Source: Akebia trifoliata
Taxonomy: Eukaryota > Streptophyta > Magnoliopsida > Ranunculales > Lardizabalaceae
Assembly: GCA_017979445.1 (NCBI GenBank)
Contig: CM030714.1
Coordinates: forward strand, 2,728,001-2,792,000
Direction: 5' to 3'
DNA: 64,000 nt
Within the stretch, counting starts at the first letter, position 1. Every line of letters begins with the position of its first letter. Positions 15,885-39,015 of this stretch are shown here, one piece after another. Below the pieces are notes generated by a model. That model saw only the letters and a list, made by a program, of their open reading frames with translations, was not told the origin of the DNA and made no database searches. The position numbers were made by a program, and so were the translations under genes.

Positions 15885-17300
15885 ATATACTACAAGAAAT
15901 ATGATTTATAGTGACAAACTATTGCAAATTATTGTGATGGCCATATTTTAATTGTCGGTATAGGATCTTTTGGCGACGACTACATATGCTGATCATCGTT
16001 ACAAGATTTTTACTGGAAAAACACGCACGACTTCCCCTTCTCTATTCACACTCTCAAATCTTATTAGAAGTTTTTAATCCAATAAGTCAATCTTCCCTTC
16101 TTTACTTTAATCGAATCTCTTTTTTTTTTTTTTTATCATTTTTTTACTTTTCGAATTTAAAATCCAATCTCTCAAAATCGTTTAGGGTTTTTGATCATGA
16201 ATTCCTCATCTTCGTTTCAATTTTTTTATTTTATCTTTGTGGATCCCTCTCATCGTATATTACTTGGAGGTAACTTAAGTGAGTTGATTTTCTTCATCAA
16301 GTGTGCTCTTCTAAATCAAGGTTTTGTTTTGGAGATTTTGAAGTGAAATTTATTTGGAAAAAGGTAAGACTCTCCAATAGTTAGTTTCTCTCCCCATCCT
16401 TCACACTACAGATCAGATCTATGGTTTATAGAATTTCAATTTATTGGATTTTCTTTTCTAATTCATTATTTCATACTACAGACTAGATCCAAAGATATTT
16501 CTCCATTTTATTTTTTTCTTTTAGGTGGATCCGTAGCGATGTTCATGTTTTTTTTTTTTCTTCCCATTCTTGATCTGTTCTAGTGTTTGAGTACTTGATC
16601 TCACTTAGTGATTTTGGTTCTTTTTTATTTATTATTTTCTTCATATCTATACATATGAGCTCTCGGTCTCTCTCTTTCTTTATAATCTTCGGTGGCTTTG
16701 ATTCTAGGTTATCAATATGGTAACGAAACTTTAATCAGGTTCGATAATATAGTTTTGGTTCTACTTTTTGTTCGATTTCAAACCAAAACCCTAATTTGTA
16801 TAGTGTTGATTCTATTTTTGGTTTGATTACAAACCAAAAACCTAATAATTTTATAGTTCTGATTCTATTGTAGGTTTGATTTCAAACCGAAATCTTAATT
16901 TCTCATTTTTATAGCTAAGATTTTAATAAAAGAAAGTGGTAAGTTTATTACGGTTTAGCAATCGAACCCTAAACCCTTTTCAATATTCCAATTTAATGGC
17001 TTAAGAACTAAAGAGTAATCTTTCCTTGGAGGTAATCTTATTTTTCTAACTTCATTACATGCATATATGATATGCACATACATTACAATGTTTTTCTCTA
17101 AAATAGCTATGAGTCAAAGGTAAGGATCTATCTAGATCTACACCCAACACTCTAAGCTATAAAAAAAAAAAAAAACAATTCAAAGAGGATACAACTCATG
17201 TATAAAGTCCCTACTCTTTCCATGGTGGTGTCGAAATCATTAGCACCTCCTAAAGGTTAAACTAACAAAAAGATGTTCCCAAATGAACACATAACGAAGA
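15885..17300. other. Non-coding DNA with UTR-like and repeat segments
   Basis: Begins with ctacaagaaatatgatttat, which resembles a decayed CACTA terminus. It continues through a T/C-rich stretch containing the telo-box-like word ttagggtttttgatcatg near 16180. The short frame from that ATG has no homology I recognise. Related words (aaaccaaaa(c/a)cctaat) recur three times at 16780-16900. 17010-17293 is the second copy of the repeat at 6100-6365. Confidence 0.4.
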
Positions 17301-17334
17301 TAATAACACTATCCTTATATATATATATATATAT

Positions 17335-17715
17335 GGGTCCCGTTCGGCACCCTAAGTTTTACCACACACTTTAACAAACGCGTTTTGTCCTACATGGGTT
17401 AGAAGTTTCGGAATGGGCTGATTTTTGGTGAGGATGATCTCTATGGTGAGGAGATCATCTTCACCAAAAATCAGCTCATTCCAAAACTTCTAACCCCATC
17501 AAAAATGATTTACAAAAAATGGACGGTCCACGATTTTTCAACTTGTAAACATGGGGCTAAACATTTTGGAATGGGCTGATTTTTGGGGAGGATGATCTTC
17601 TAATCATAGAGATCATCCACACCAAAAATCAGCCCATTCCAAAACTTCTAACCCATGTAGGACAAAAAACGTTTGTTAAAGTGTGTGGTAAAACTTAGGG
17701 TGCTGAACATTTCCC
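17335..17715. mobile_element. TA-embedded foldback element, copy B
   Basis: 381 bp starting GGGTCCCGTTCGGCACC and ending GGTGCTGAACATTTCCC, lying between (TA)n at about 17317-17334 and 17716-17726. The internal hairpin words and the central tccacgatttttcaacttg are the same as in copy A. The outer ~55 bp of each arm differ (ccctaagttttaccacacac), marking a second terminal subtype. Confidence 0.8.
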
Positions 17716-17726
17716 TATATATATAT

Positions 17727-18095
17727 GGGTGGCGTTCAAAGGCCAACTTTTGACAAACTTTTTGGCAAAACATTTTTCAAAACATAGGTTAGAGGTTTTG
17801 GAATGGGCTGATTTTTGGTGAGGATGATCTCTATGGTGAGGAGATCATCATCACCAAAAATCAGCCCATTCCAAAACTTCTAACCCATGTTTACAAGTTG
17901 AAAAATCATGGACGTCCATTTTTTATAAACTGTTTTTGATGGGGTAGAAGTTTTGAAATGGGCTGATTTTTGGTGAGGATGATCTCCTCATCGTAGAGAT
18001 CATCCTCACCAAAAATCAGCCCATTCCAAAACCTCTAACCTATGTTTTGAAAAATGTTTTGCCAAAAAGTTTGCAAAAAGTTGGCTTGAACGCCC

Positions 18096-18098
<3 letters not shown>
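17727..18098. mobile_element. TA-embedded foldback element, copy C
   Basis: 372 bp starting GGGTGGCGTTCAAAGG and ending TTGAACGCCCCCC. It has the same double-hairpin architecture as copy A and lacks the B-type outer arms. It is separated from copy B by only ~11 bp of TA and from copy D by about 69 bp of TA. Confidence 0.8.

Positions 18099-18167
<69 letters not shown>
18099..18167. repeat. (TA)n microsatellite between two foldback elements
   Basis: About 69 bp of pure TA. It gives the artefactual YIYIYI reading frame. It separates copies C and D. Confidence 0.95.
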
Positions 18168-18169
<2 letters not shown>

Positions 18170-18539
18170 GAAATGTTCAGCAACAAACATTTTGACAAGC
18201 ATTTTGGCAAAACATTTTCAAAATGGGTTAGAGTTTTGGAATGGCTGATTTTTGGTGAGGATGATCTCTACGGTGAGGAGTTCATCCTCACCAAAAATCA
18301 GCCCATTCCAAAACTTCTAGCCCATCAAAAATGGTTTACAAAAATTGGACGGTCCACGATTTTTCAACTTGTAAACATAGGGCTAGAAGTTTTGGAATGG
18401 GCTGATTTTTGGTGAGGATGATCTCCTCACCTTAGAGATCATCCTCACCAAAAATCAGCCCATTCCAAAACCTCTAACCCATGTTTTGAAAAATGTTTTG
18501 CCAAAATGTTTGTCAAAATGTTTGTGCTGAAAGGGACCC
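18168..18539. mobile_element. TA-embedded foldback element, copy D
   Basis: 372 bp starting GGGAAATGTTCAGC and ending GCTGAAAGGGACCC, followed by (TA)n at 18540-18564. Same double-hairpin design. The terminal words combine B-type (gttcagc) and A-type (aaaacattttcaaaa) features. Confidence 0.8.
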
Positions 18540-18565
18540 TATATATATATATATATATATATATG

Positions 18566-19500
18566 TAAGCGGATTGTTCACGTTTGTTTCACTTATATAA
18601 ATATCATGTCAAATTAAATGATAATCATGGACCTCATGCACATTGTGGTTTGCTAGATGTGACTACGACAAATTTAAAGCAACCTAAAAGGATAAGTAAA
18701 ATAAGGCCATATAGTGTGAACTAATAAAATAGACTTGAGAAATAGGAGGAATGTTCAACATAAATAGGAAAAAAATTGCAAATATTTCAATTAATTAAAT
18801 TTTATGAAAAGAAATGAAATTAATAAATGTATCCATCTTAGATATACCAGTGAATATTTTATAAAGATAGTTGGAGCCTTAAAACAATTCAAGTTGCAGA
18901 AAAAAAAATTATGATATCAATTGAAACATGATTCAAGCCAAGTCAATTTTTATTATTTAATTGGTAGAGAAGGCTCCTTAACTCAAATTAACTAAACTAA
19001 CATGAAGAGAGGATTGAGAAGACATCACAAATTGGAATGGAAGCATCAACTATATATTTATATAATCGAGGCAAATATTATAATGCCTACCTATTTATGA
19101 AAGGGGCACTAAACAATATTTAGATTTTGAACAAAATTAAAGTATTGCTAATGGTATTAGCATATGAGTAATTTCCATTAGCAATACTTTAATTCTAGGA
19201 AGGCTCTTCCCATGGAATTTGAGAGCGGCAAGGAAGGCCAATTGATTGATGCTTTGACCAATGATATTCTACTAATTCACCTTGGTGATAAAATCTAGAC
19301 ATCTTTTCATTAGTTGGATATGGAATTTTTTTAGGAAAGGGCATGAATTGTTTTTATTTAAACTCCACATTTAAGGAGGGGTCCCTTCAACCCCAATTGA
19401 TCAACAAAACAAAAGTGGGTCTTATCAAAATTGAGAAGAAAGTCCAATAATATGCTATATATGATTAATAATTAAATTCATCTAATTTGAGAAGAAAGTC
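18566..19500. other. Intergenic DNA, no gene recognised
   Basis: AT-rich. The only structured item is the perfect hairpin at 19135-19194. Confidence 0.5.
19135..19194. repeat. Perfect 20-bp inverted repeat with 20-nt loop
   Basis: AATTAAAGTATTGCTAATGG at 19135-19154 is exactly complementary to 19175-19194. The loop is 20 nt. No terminator, MITE terminus or miRNA identity can be assigned. Confidence 0.8.
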
Positions 19501-19870
19501 AAATAAAGAGTTTATGATTGCATTTAGTGTAGTTGGTGTAGGGACCCAACAAGGGGGAGACAAGGGGCAGTTGCCCCACTCCCCTCCCCCACCCCATTTT
19601 TTGTGGGAGTGTTTTAGACACTTCCTTATGTTTCCATGAATATTTGAGATACCCCGTGTTTTCTCGAAGTGAGACATACCCCTTTCAACCTTGTTGCCCC
19701 CAATTCTATATTTTATGGTTGATTTAGAGATCCCTACTACATTAGTGAATATATGGGATACCCTTATATTTTTAGCCAATACCCTTAATTCCTATCATCT
19801 TCAAGCTCTTCAACCTTGCCTGTTAATTATAGTTTGTCCCAACAACAAAATTCTGGCTTGGGCCCTACTT
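19500..19870 (-). repeat. Dispersed repeat GCCAGGATTTTC family (copy 3, diverged)
   Basis: Contains gggcagttgccccactcccc, then several blocks of the type gagatacccc / tatgggatacccttatattttta, then gtttgtcccaacaacaaaattctggcttggg. Order and spacing match copy 1 but similarity is low. Confidence 0.5.
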
Positions 19871-20348
19871 ACAGGTAAAATATTTTGGTGTATTTAGTAA
19901 TACCCCCTGTGAAATTGGTGCTCTTAGGATTATCGGAAATTCAAGATTAGGTTTACCCCATCGATCAAAAGGTAACACCTCCTTTTGTTGATGAATTAAA
20001 GAAGAAATTGGTGATAGTGGCTGTGGTTCTAATTCCATTCTCTCTCAGTACAGACCACGGTTGAGAGATGAGAGAACTTACAGCATACTCTGTTTTTCTT
20101 TACTTCCTCCTTAAGATGAGGGATCAAGTTGTGGTATCTAACATTTGGAATCCCACCAACAAGGAATTAGGATCCCAACATGTGTCTGACAATGATAATA
20201 GTTCTTTTAATTCCCTCATGCCTTGTAAGAAATCTTGGCGGCAAAATAAAAAATTTAGTTTGAAAAATTACTCGCCTTTCGCCCCTTTGAGGGTTGAATG
20301 TACATGTTCTCCAATAACCTGATTGCAATGGCTACTTTACCCTAACTT

Positions 20349-32294
<11,946 letters not shown>

Positions 32295-32384
32295 TGTTTG
32301 GTTTGGGCCAATTTGGATTCATTAACGATGAATTATAGAGAAGACTTTGACGAATGAACATTTGGAAAAATTAAAACCTTCAAA

Positions 32385-32405
32385 TGTGGTAGTTATAAAA
32401 TTAAA
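32385..32405 (-). promoter_or_regulatory. Possible TATA region of CRK-B
   Basis: The minus strand reads ttttataact about 100 bp upstream of the CRK-B ATG at 32294, a plausible TATA distance. No other core-promoter evidence is available. Confidence 0.3.
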
Positions 32406-32419
32406 ATTTAGGACCAAGG

Positions 32420-33055
32420 TCATCATCACATTAATATCTTTTAATGGAGAAAGAGATAACGTGATGGGACGGGAGTGGAGAGAAGGAAACCGTGGAGTAG
32501 ACGCTGATGATAAAAAGGAAAGACACTTTTCTTACTGAGTAAGATTTTAATTAATCCAAAAGGTCAATCCCAAACCACTGATTCCTCTAGATTTCATGGA
32601 AAAAACTTAAATCCAAAAGGTCAAAAAAATCAAAAACCGTTTTTTAAACTTCATCCAAGGTTTGGAAAATGAATGGCTAGCAAACTTCCACGTGACTCCT
32701 AAATTTAAAATTAGAATTCAACTGTGAAGAATAATTTTTTTAAAATTGTTTTGTTGAAAGTTCATTGAATTTTTTCCTCTACAACCTTTAAGAATCGGAT
32801 CATGTTTTTGGACACCACATGGTGAGCCCAAGAACCCTTAGTAAGGGTGAAATCCTTACCAACTTAGTAAGGTTAGTTGGACTCTTTTTTTCTATTCTTG
32901 AAAGCCATAGTCACGTTAATAATAATAAAAAAACACGCTAAAGATAATTACATGCACGCCATCACATCATTTTTGTCACTTTTGTATCTCCGTTTGTGTC
33001 ATTCAAGCATTTTCCTTCTTTTTTATAACCAGTCAACCAGGGCGTTGGCATCATC
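32420..33055. other. Upstream region of CRK-B and intergenic DNA
   Basis: Contains a diverged repeat (32640-32870) related to 7815-8010. No gene recognised. Confidence 0.45.
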
Positions 33056-33084
33056 TCACCCACCACATGTTATGATTGAGACTC

Positions 33085-33255
33085 GAAGTCATTTATGTGG
33101 ATGAGCATATTGAGACTCGAAGTCACAACCTGGGAGCACACCCAATTGCATCTTACCATCTCAACTAACTGCATTTCTGTGGAGGGGCATATTGAGACTC
33201 GAAGTCACAACCTAAGAGCACACCCAGTTGCATCTTACCATCTCAACTAACTACC
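33085..33255 (-). repeat. Two tandem tRNA-related (SINE-like) repeats
   Basis: The word catattgagactcgaagtcacaacct...gagcacacccaattgcatcttaccatctcaactaact occurs twice, about 90 bp apart. On the minus strand it shows an A-box-like tagttgagatgg and a B-box-like gacttcgagtctc. The same pair recurs at 39060-39205. Confidence 0.5.
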
Positions 33256-34084
33256 AATGGATAAGTATTGTACTTCTAGGTACTAACCAAATTAATTTAT
33301 GAGAGATTTACTTGGCAGACCTTACTTTGTTAAGTTTGTTACCCACCAAACCTTAATTTATCAAGTTTCTTACCTCGCAAACCTTGGAATGGGGATCCAC
33401 GTCATAAAATTCAATTTGATGCGATTAATTTATTACTTATATTAACATACGTTGGAGAGTATCCTAACCGTTTCAATTTGTGGCATCCAAATACATGATC
33501 TTAAATTACAAGATTATAAAGAACAAAATTCAACTTTTCAAAAAATAATTGAAAAAAAAGTTAATTTCACCGTTGAATTTTAGTTTTAAATTCAAAAGTT
33601 TGGTAACCATCGATTTCAACACTTTCGATCAAGCTCAAAAAGATTTTTTTTTTTTTTTTTTTTAAAGTTCTTTTGCATTAGAGTTTTCCCATGAAATCTA
33701 AAAGGTTGTGGTGCTGGATTGCCAATTTGATACTTCATGTGAGTCAAATGACGGTCAGTCATATTTGAAATCTTACTAAATACTAGCCTAATTCAAAAAG
33801 TAAAGTTGTTCAGTAACAAATCGGAAAAGTAGGGGAGTTTTTGTAATAAAATTGCAACAGATAGGTTTGCCTAGGGTGTCAATGGTTACTTATTTAATCG
33901 AAACCGAACCAGATTCATTATCGAATACCCCGACTCCGGATCCTTTTTTATTAGAACCAATTAGAGCCGGGTCTAAAATGGAACTGGAACTGTTAGGTTC
34001 TATCCAATGGGTACCCCCGTCATCCAAAAAAAAAAAAAAAAAAACAAATCTTAATCAAATCAAAGGAATCTCTCCCTGTGTGCA

Positions 34085-35411
34085 TTGGAGCCAAACCAAA
34101 TATAAAGTGATCGAGGCTTGTGTTGGCAACGAACTTGTAGATCAGGAGCTTCTCGTCTCCTTCGATGTAGAAACCTAGGAGCTTAACAAGATATCTATGT
34201 TGAAGCTTAGCCACTAATAGAACCTCATTCTTAAATTTATCTTTACCTTGTCCTGAATTTCTCGAGAGCCTCTTAACTGTGATTTCTGGTCAATCAGATA
34301 GCCTACCCTAGTTGAGAATACATAAGAAGAAGTTGGATAAAATAAAATAAAACTAGCTAATTCAAGTAAAATTATTAATTGTTACCTTTTTTTTCTTGTA
34401 TTTTAACATTTTAATTACCTTATAAACAGCACCAAATCCACCTCAGCCTAGCTTATTAGCATCTGAGAAATTATTAGTAGCAGCTTCTATTGTATTAAAG
34501 TCGAATTGCAATGATTCCAAACTTGTAATATCCTCCCCATCTTTGCCAAGGTGAATATAATGGAAAATATGAAACAAACCTTGTGTAAGGACTATTGACG
34601 ATCGATGTGCAACAAGCAGCAATTTTCACAATAACTAGTCTTGTATTTCTTATTCATTTCTGATGGCTAACTCGAAAAGTTGACATGGGTTTCTCACTTG
34701 TCTCAATTTTTTCCTCAATAAGGTTAGTTGGTTTGAACTTTAGATGATTTCTCTTTCAGTTCTTTATTCTATAATTTTCTTTGATATGAATTTTACAATA
34801 ACATCTTTTAGATTTAATTCTTTTCTTTTCTTTGGTTAAAATTTATTTAGTTATTGACTGAATCTTTTAAACTTGAGAAATAATCTATTTTCCATCTTCA
34901 ATCTTAAAATCGAAGAATCAATTTTATTATGGGTTGTCTATGTGGAACATATTCATTGAAAAAATTAACCCGATTCAGAGTATTGAAATAAAACATCGTC
35001 TTTGATTCACAACAAATAAAGTTATTGAACTACTCTGTTTTTTCATAATGGTTTGAAGAACCATATGTCTAACTTGATTTGAATCAAAGTGGCCATCTAT
35101 TTAGATTGTTGATGATCAATGTGAATGTAAAAGCAATTAAAATTCCGACGTAGCAATTAATTCTTCAAATTTTCAGTCAAGAAATATATAACTCAGTTTT
35201 TTTGGAGCTTGTCTTCATGACTAATTTGATGATCGACTTGTTTATGTTTCTATCCGTGTTTTAGACAAATAGTTGCACCAGTTTTTGAGAGCAAAATTAG
35301 TCATCATAATAGATTAGATGATTAACAATGGGTACTTACCATCAAACTTTTTCTTTTTCCTTCTCCTCCGTGACGAAAAGCATATGATGATGGTAATAGA
35401 GAGAAGTACCA
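34085..35411 (-). pseudogene. CRK pseudogene fragment 1
   Basis: Exon 4 (about 34095-34305) reads like [21 protein letters not shown] but has TGA in place of the Gly codon after GRLSD. Exon 3 (about 34428-34549) has TGA in the Gly loop (LG*GGFG). The membrane exon begins at about 35340 and is interrupted at 35411. Exon 1 and kinase exons 5-7 (catalytic loop, activation segment, C-lobe) are absent. Non-functional. Confidence 0.85.
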
Positions 35412-35540
35412 CCTGTCGTTGCAACTCTTCAGATTCCTTGGGACTGAGGCAGTACGCCGGTCGATTAGGTAAACTGGACCTCGAACAAGGTCGATCTAAT
35501 ACTGAATATCCCTCATAGATGGTAGCCCAAGAGGAAAATC

Positions 35541-38480
35541 CTATGGCATCAGGTCAGAAAACTCTGCTAGCAGCTGCTGCTCCTCTGTTGGTAAATCTAG
35601 ATTCACATCTACTGCACTATTCTCACAAGGCAGCAAAGCATAGACCATGTCTCCACGCTCAATCTCAACTAAAAACCTGGACATAAAAAGCAGGTTAATA
35701 TTATTGATTACCGGGGTAGGAGTGGTTCCTTCCTGACAAGGTGCCAACACAATCTTCTTCCCTTTGATGCTAAAGGAATATGTATTTTTTCGCCCATCAT
35801 GAATAACATGAATAACATTGTGATCATACTGCCAAGGTCTGCCTAACAATACATGACAAGCATCCATAGACACAACATCACACCAAGCATTATCAAAATA
35901 TCTCCTGCCGATCAAAAAAGACACTAGGCATCACCTATCTACTGTTACCTCACTGCCTTTATTCAGCCACAACAATTTGTACAGCTTGGGATGACGATCT
36001 GTCTTCAACTGCAATTTCTAGACAGCCTCTTCAGACACTACGTTCTCACAACTGCCATTGCCAATGATCATAGTGCAAACTTTATTTGTAGCTGTGCATG
36101 TCGTGTGGAAAATATTGGTTCTCAACCAATCGTCTCCTGAATCATCCTTGGGAGTCAGTAGACTCTTACGAACAACCAGAGTCTCATGGCCATCTCCATA
36201 CAGCACATCTCCATCTTCATCATTAGCATACACAAGCTCTCCAATCTCCTCAGTTTCGTCTACTACATCTTCCTCAATCAAGAGAATTTCGCCTTTCTGA
36301 CTAGCATGCTTCCTATACTCAGTCGCTCTATGTCCATGTTCACCACATCTGAAACATCTAATATTTGAATTAGAATTACCCTATGATGTGGGACTCTTGT
36401 GCTTTGTTCGCTTCTGATCATTGGCCTCTTGTTCTGCTGTTTTTCCACAGCAAGTGCACACTGGTATACTTCAAAAATGGTTCACAATGAGTGAAGGCTG
36501 AGGACATCTTGTAGGGGCTGTAGTAATCTTCCCAAATATCGTGCAACCATCTACTCTTCCATCTCAGATAAATCATTCTAGGCTATCAATTGATAGAGCT
36601 CCTTCGTGTAATCATCAATCGATTTCGAGCCTTGCCTCAATGAATGAAGTCATTGAAACAAGGTTTGAATGTAGCCGAATGGAAGGAAGTGACCCTTCAT
36701 CTTATTCTTTATCCTCTCCCAATCAGTGATCTTGGCTTTGCCATGTGATAAGGTCCCAATTATTCGATTTTGGGACCGTAATTATACTAAGATTACTATC
36801 GTATAAATGTTAGTTCATTTAAATAATTGCAAAATTAAATTATTTATCCAAATTAATAGAGCTAATGAGATATTATTGCTAATTGTAGATAAATAAAGCG
36901 CACGTGAAAGTTATCAAATCACAAAACAAAGACGGTTACAATGTGCGAGCAAAAAGGAATCCAACAAAATCTCGACGAATTCGGCCGCCACGTCACCGCT
37001 CCGCGATGGCCCCCTAGTGCTCCGCGGTGATCTAGAGTCATATTGCCTCAAGACTTGTACTGAAGTTTTCAAATGTTTCAGTGGTTGTAACTGAATGGGT
37101 CTTTCGAATCAAATCATCCGAAAAGTCGACCTAATAACCCGATTACGAATGTTATAAATTAGACGGTTGATTTCAAAGAAGGGGTCCCTCTTGACCCTCT
37201 TCTTCTCCCTAATTTCTCTGTATTTTTCTTAGTTTTCTTTTAGAAAGAGTTTTTGTAGTAGTGAGAGGATCAAGAGTTGATTGTGTTAGTTTTTCCCCTA
37301 TTAGTTCTTATTGTAATTCTTTGGAGAAGCCATCAAAGAAGGAATCAAGTTGTATCTCTGTTTTACATTCTCTTCTTCATCTGCTATCTTCTTTTATTTT
37401 CTTATTGTTGCAATATGATCCTTACAATGATCGGCTAGATCCTCTTTAGATAGATCAAGGATGCCGAAGTAAGTTCATTCTATTAATGTTGTTTCAATTC
37501 TATATTTCTATGTTAAATGTTAAATTTGTGAATCTCTCTATGATAAGATCATCTAACTCATGCTTCTAATTCAAGCTTTGATGAGTATTACTTAAATAAG
37601 TTCAAGAACACTCATGCTCTATGATGAATGGAAGCATAAGTTGAATAATCTTGTTTAAATCAGAGATCTTCATGGATACTCTTGGGTTACAATTAATAGT
37701 TAGATCGAATCATCTTCCGATCCATGAGCAATGACTTGCTATGTAAATTGAGTCATATTCATAACGATTCAACATTATTGGATGACTTGTGATGGTAGAC
37801 TTGAATTCTCTAAGCTTTTTCTTCTAGATTTAATCCTCTTTTTTATTACTAATTTCCATTTTCTAATTTGTTACAACTTTGTTTTGTTTTTAAAGAATCT
37901 ATTTTCTAACTCTGTTTTGGCATTTTAATCCGAATGAGCATTTGAATCCCAACTGTCCCTGTGGAACGAATTCGACTTACTCAAAGTCCATATCTTAATC
38001 TCTCTTTTTGCAATCTACACAGCAAGTTTTACAACCGATCAAAATGGATGCTTGTCTCGTGATCGCCTCAACTGCTCCCACCACACAGATGTTTTACCTT
38101 TTTGTTTGATGACGACTAGTTTCACTTTGACACGATCTGGGACTTCCTTATGCTCAAAAATACGCTTTACTTCATTCAGCCAATCAACGAATCCTTCGGC
38201 CTGTAACGTACCAGAAAACTCGGGCAGATCCACTCTGAAATCGAGGTCTCCATGACGATCCTCCCGACCACAGTGCTCCCAGAATTGAACATGATTGTGA
38301 AACAAGTTTTCGAAACTGGAATCAGAATCGTGATCTTCCATCTCACAATCACTGAAATCCTACGTTGTTAGACGCCGGGTTAACTCTGCAACTTGCCTCT
38401 ATAAATCCTCAAACATCACATCTTGAACGTTACGATCATGGTGTGGGACTTCCTCGTTCGAAACCTGCTCGCGACGACCA
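35541..38480 (-). pseudogene. Gypsy gag-protease remnant
   Basis: Gag reads DLDFRVDLPEFSGTLQAEGF and ASVWWEQL-like motifs (38039-38341). It is split by the solo LTR at 36746-38041 and resumes at about 36740 as AKITDWERIKDKMKGHF-like, then FQRL..LRQGSKSIDDYTKELYQL. In-frame stops occur upstream (before RQVAELTRR and after RRLTT) and after the protease (LMP*DFPLGLP). Typical plant gypsy order; decayed. Confidence 0.8.
36746..38041 (+). mobile_element. Solo LTR, family TGATAAGG (copy 2), nested in gypsy gag
   Basis: 1296 bp, TGATAAGGTCCC to ACAACCGATCA, colinear with 3525-4807 throughout. It splits a gag reading frame that is otherwise continuous. The flanks ccatg and aaatg match at only 3 of 5 positions, so the target duplication has decayed. 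It carries a GC-rich block with gccacgtcaccgc...ccgcggtgatc, like copy 1. Confidence 0.82.
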
Positions 38481-39015
38481 CGACCACCAGTTATGGAAAC
38501 TAATGAAATCTCACCCCAAGAAAATGCTGAGGCTCTGATACCAACTGACACCAGACAAATTAGCGATTATTCTGCAGGCTAGTTTCAATAGATAATTCAC
38601 AAGGAAAACCACAAGCGAGTTGCCCCAAAACACAGAGAAACACCTCTTTTGCTCAATTCAAAATTATGCCATTCACCCATGTCCAAAATCAGCCCACAAG
38701 TCAGGCTGTATGGTTAAAAATTGTCATTATCAGAATTTAACTAAAAATAGCAAAAAAATCCCAATAATCATGCCAAAATAAAATACGTAATAAAAGAAGT
38801 AATCTGGCCCAAATCAGATTCAGAATCACTTCCTAAACGATGAATGAAATATTACCATAACGCATCCAAAACTGCCCCAATTAGGAAAAGATCACAACTA
38901 CTTGCCATCTTTGCGTTGATCTGCCAACTCAAGGTATCTCAGAGCCAGCAACGTGCCATCTGACAACTCAGCCTCATCTGACTCGGATCCTCTTGCATCA
39001 GTTTCTCTCCAGCAC

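Larger units (their letters stand above)
33062..35411. repeat. CRK-fragment duplication unit 1
   Basis: Aligns with 39016-41390. Order: cacatgttatgatt, two tRNA-related repeats, a block with ccaccaaaccttaatttatcaag, then CRK exon 4, exon 3 and the membrane exon on the minus strand. Unit 1 is cut off at 35411 inside the membrane exon by gypsy sequence. Confidence 0.8.
35412..39014 (-). mobile_element. Truncated Ty3/gypsy retrotransposon, interrupted by a solo LTR
   Basis: The minus-strand 5' LTR end lies at 38546, followed by the tRNA-iMet primer binding site TTGGTATCAGAGCC (38531-38544). Gag starts near 38341. The zinc knuckle (CFRCGEHGHRATEY, last Cys changed to Tyr) is near 36330-36375. 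The protease region (36018-36281, 35541-35924) includes a GNGSCENVVS and a VLLGRPWQYDH segment. The coding region ends at the very start of RT (about 35412, EELQRQ-like). RT, RNase H, integrase and the 3' LTR are missing. The 5' LTR appears to run to about 39013 (ccagca), where duplication unit 2 begins. Confidence 0.8.

Noticed and set aside
18047..18415. 122-codon open frame containing a long YIYIYI run
   Set aside because: It is the (TA)n tract read through two foldback elements. The frame at 10961-11155 is the same artefact.
20068..20322. 84-codon plus-strand frame
   Set aside because: No recognisable motif. It lies between a dispersed repeat and the CRK-B 3' flank with no support for expression.
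4808..20348. A hidden DUF26 ectodomain exon for CRK-A
   Set aside because: I scanned both strands for the C-X8-C-X2-C pattern in a suitable frame and found none. The nearest ectodomain exon (31502-32294) splices cleanly into CRK-B.
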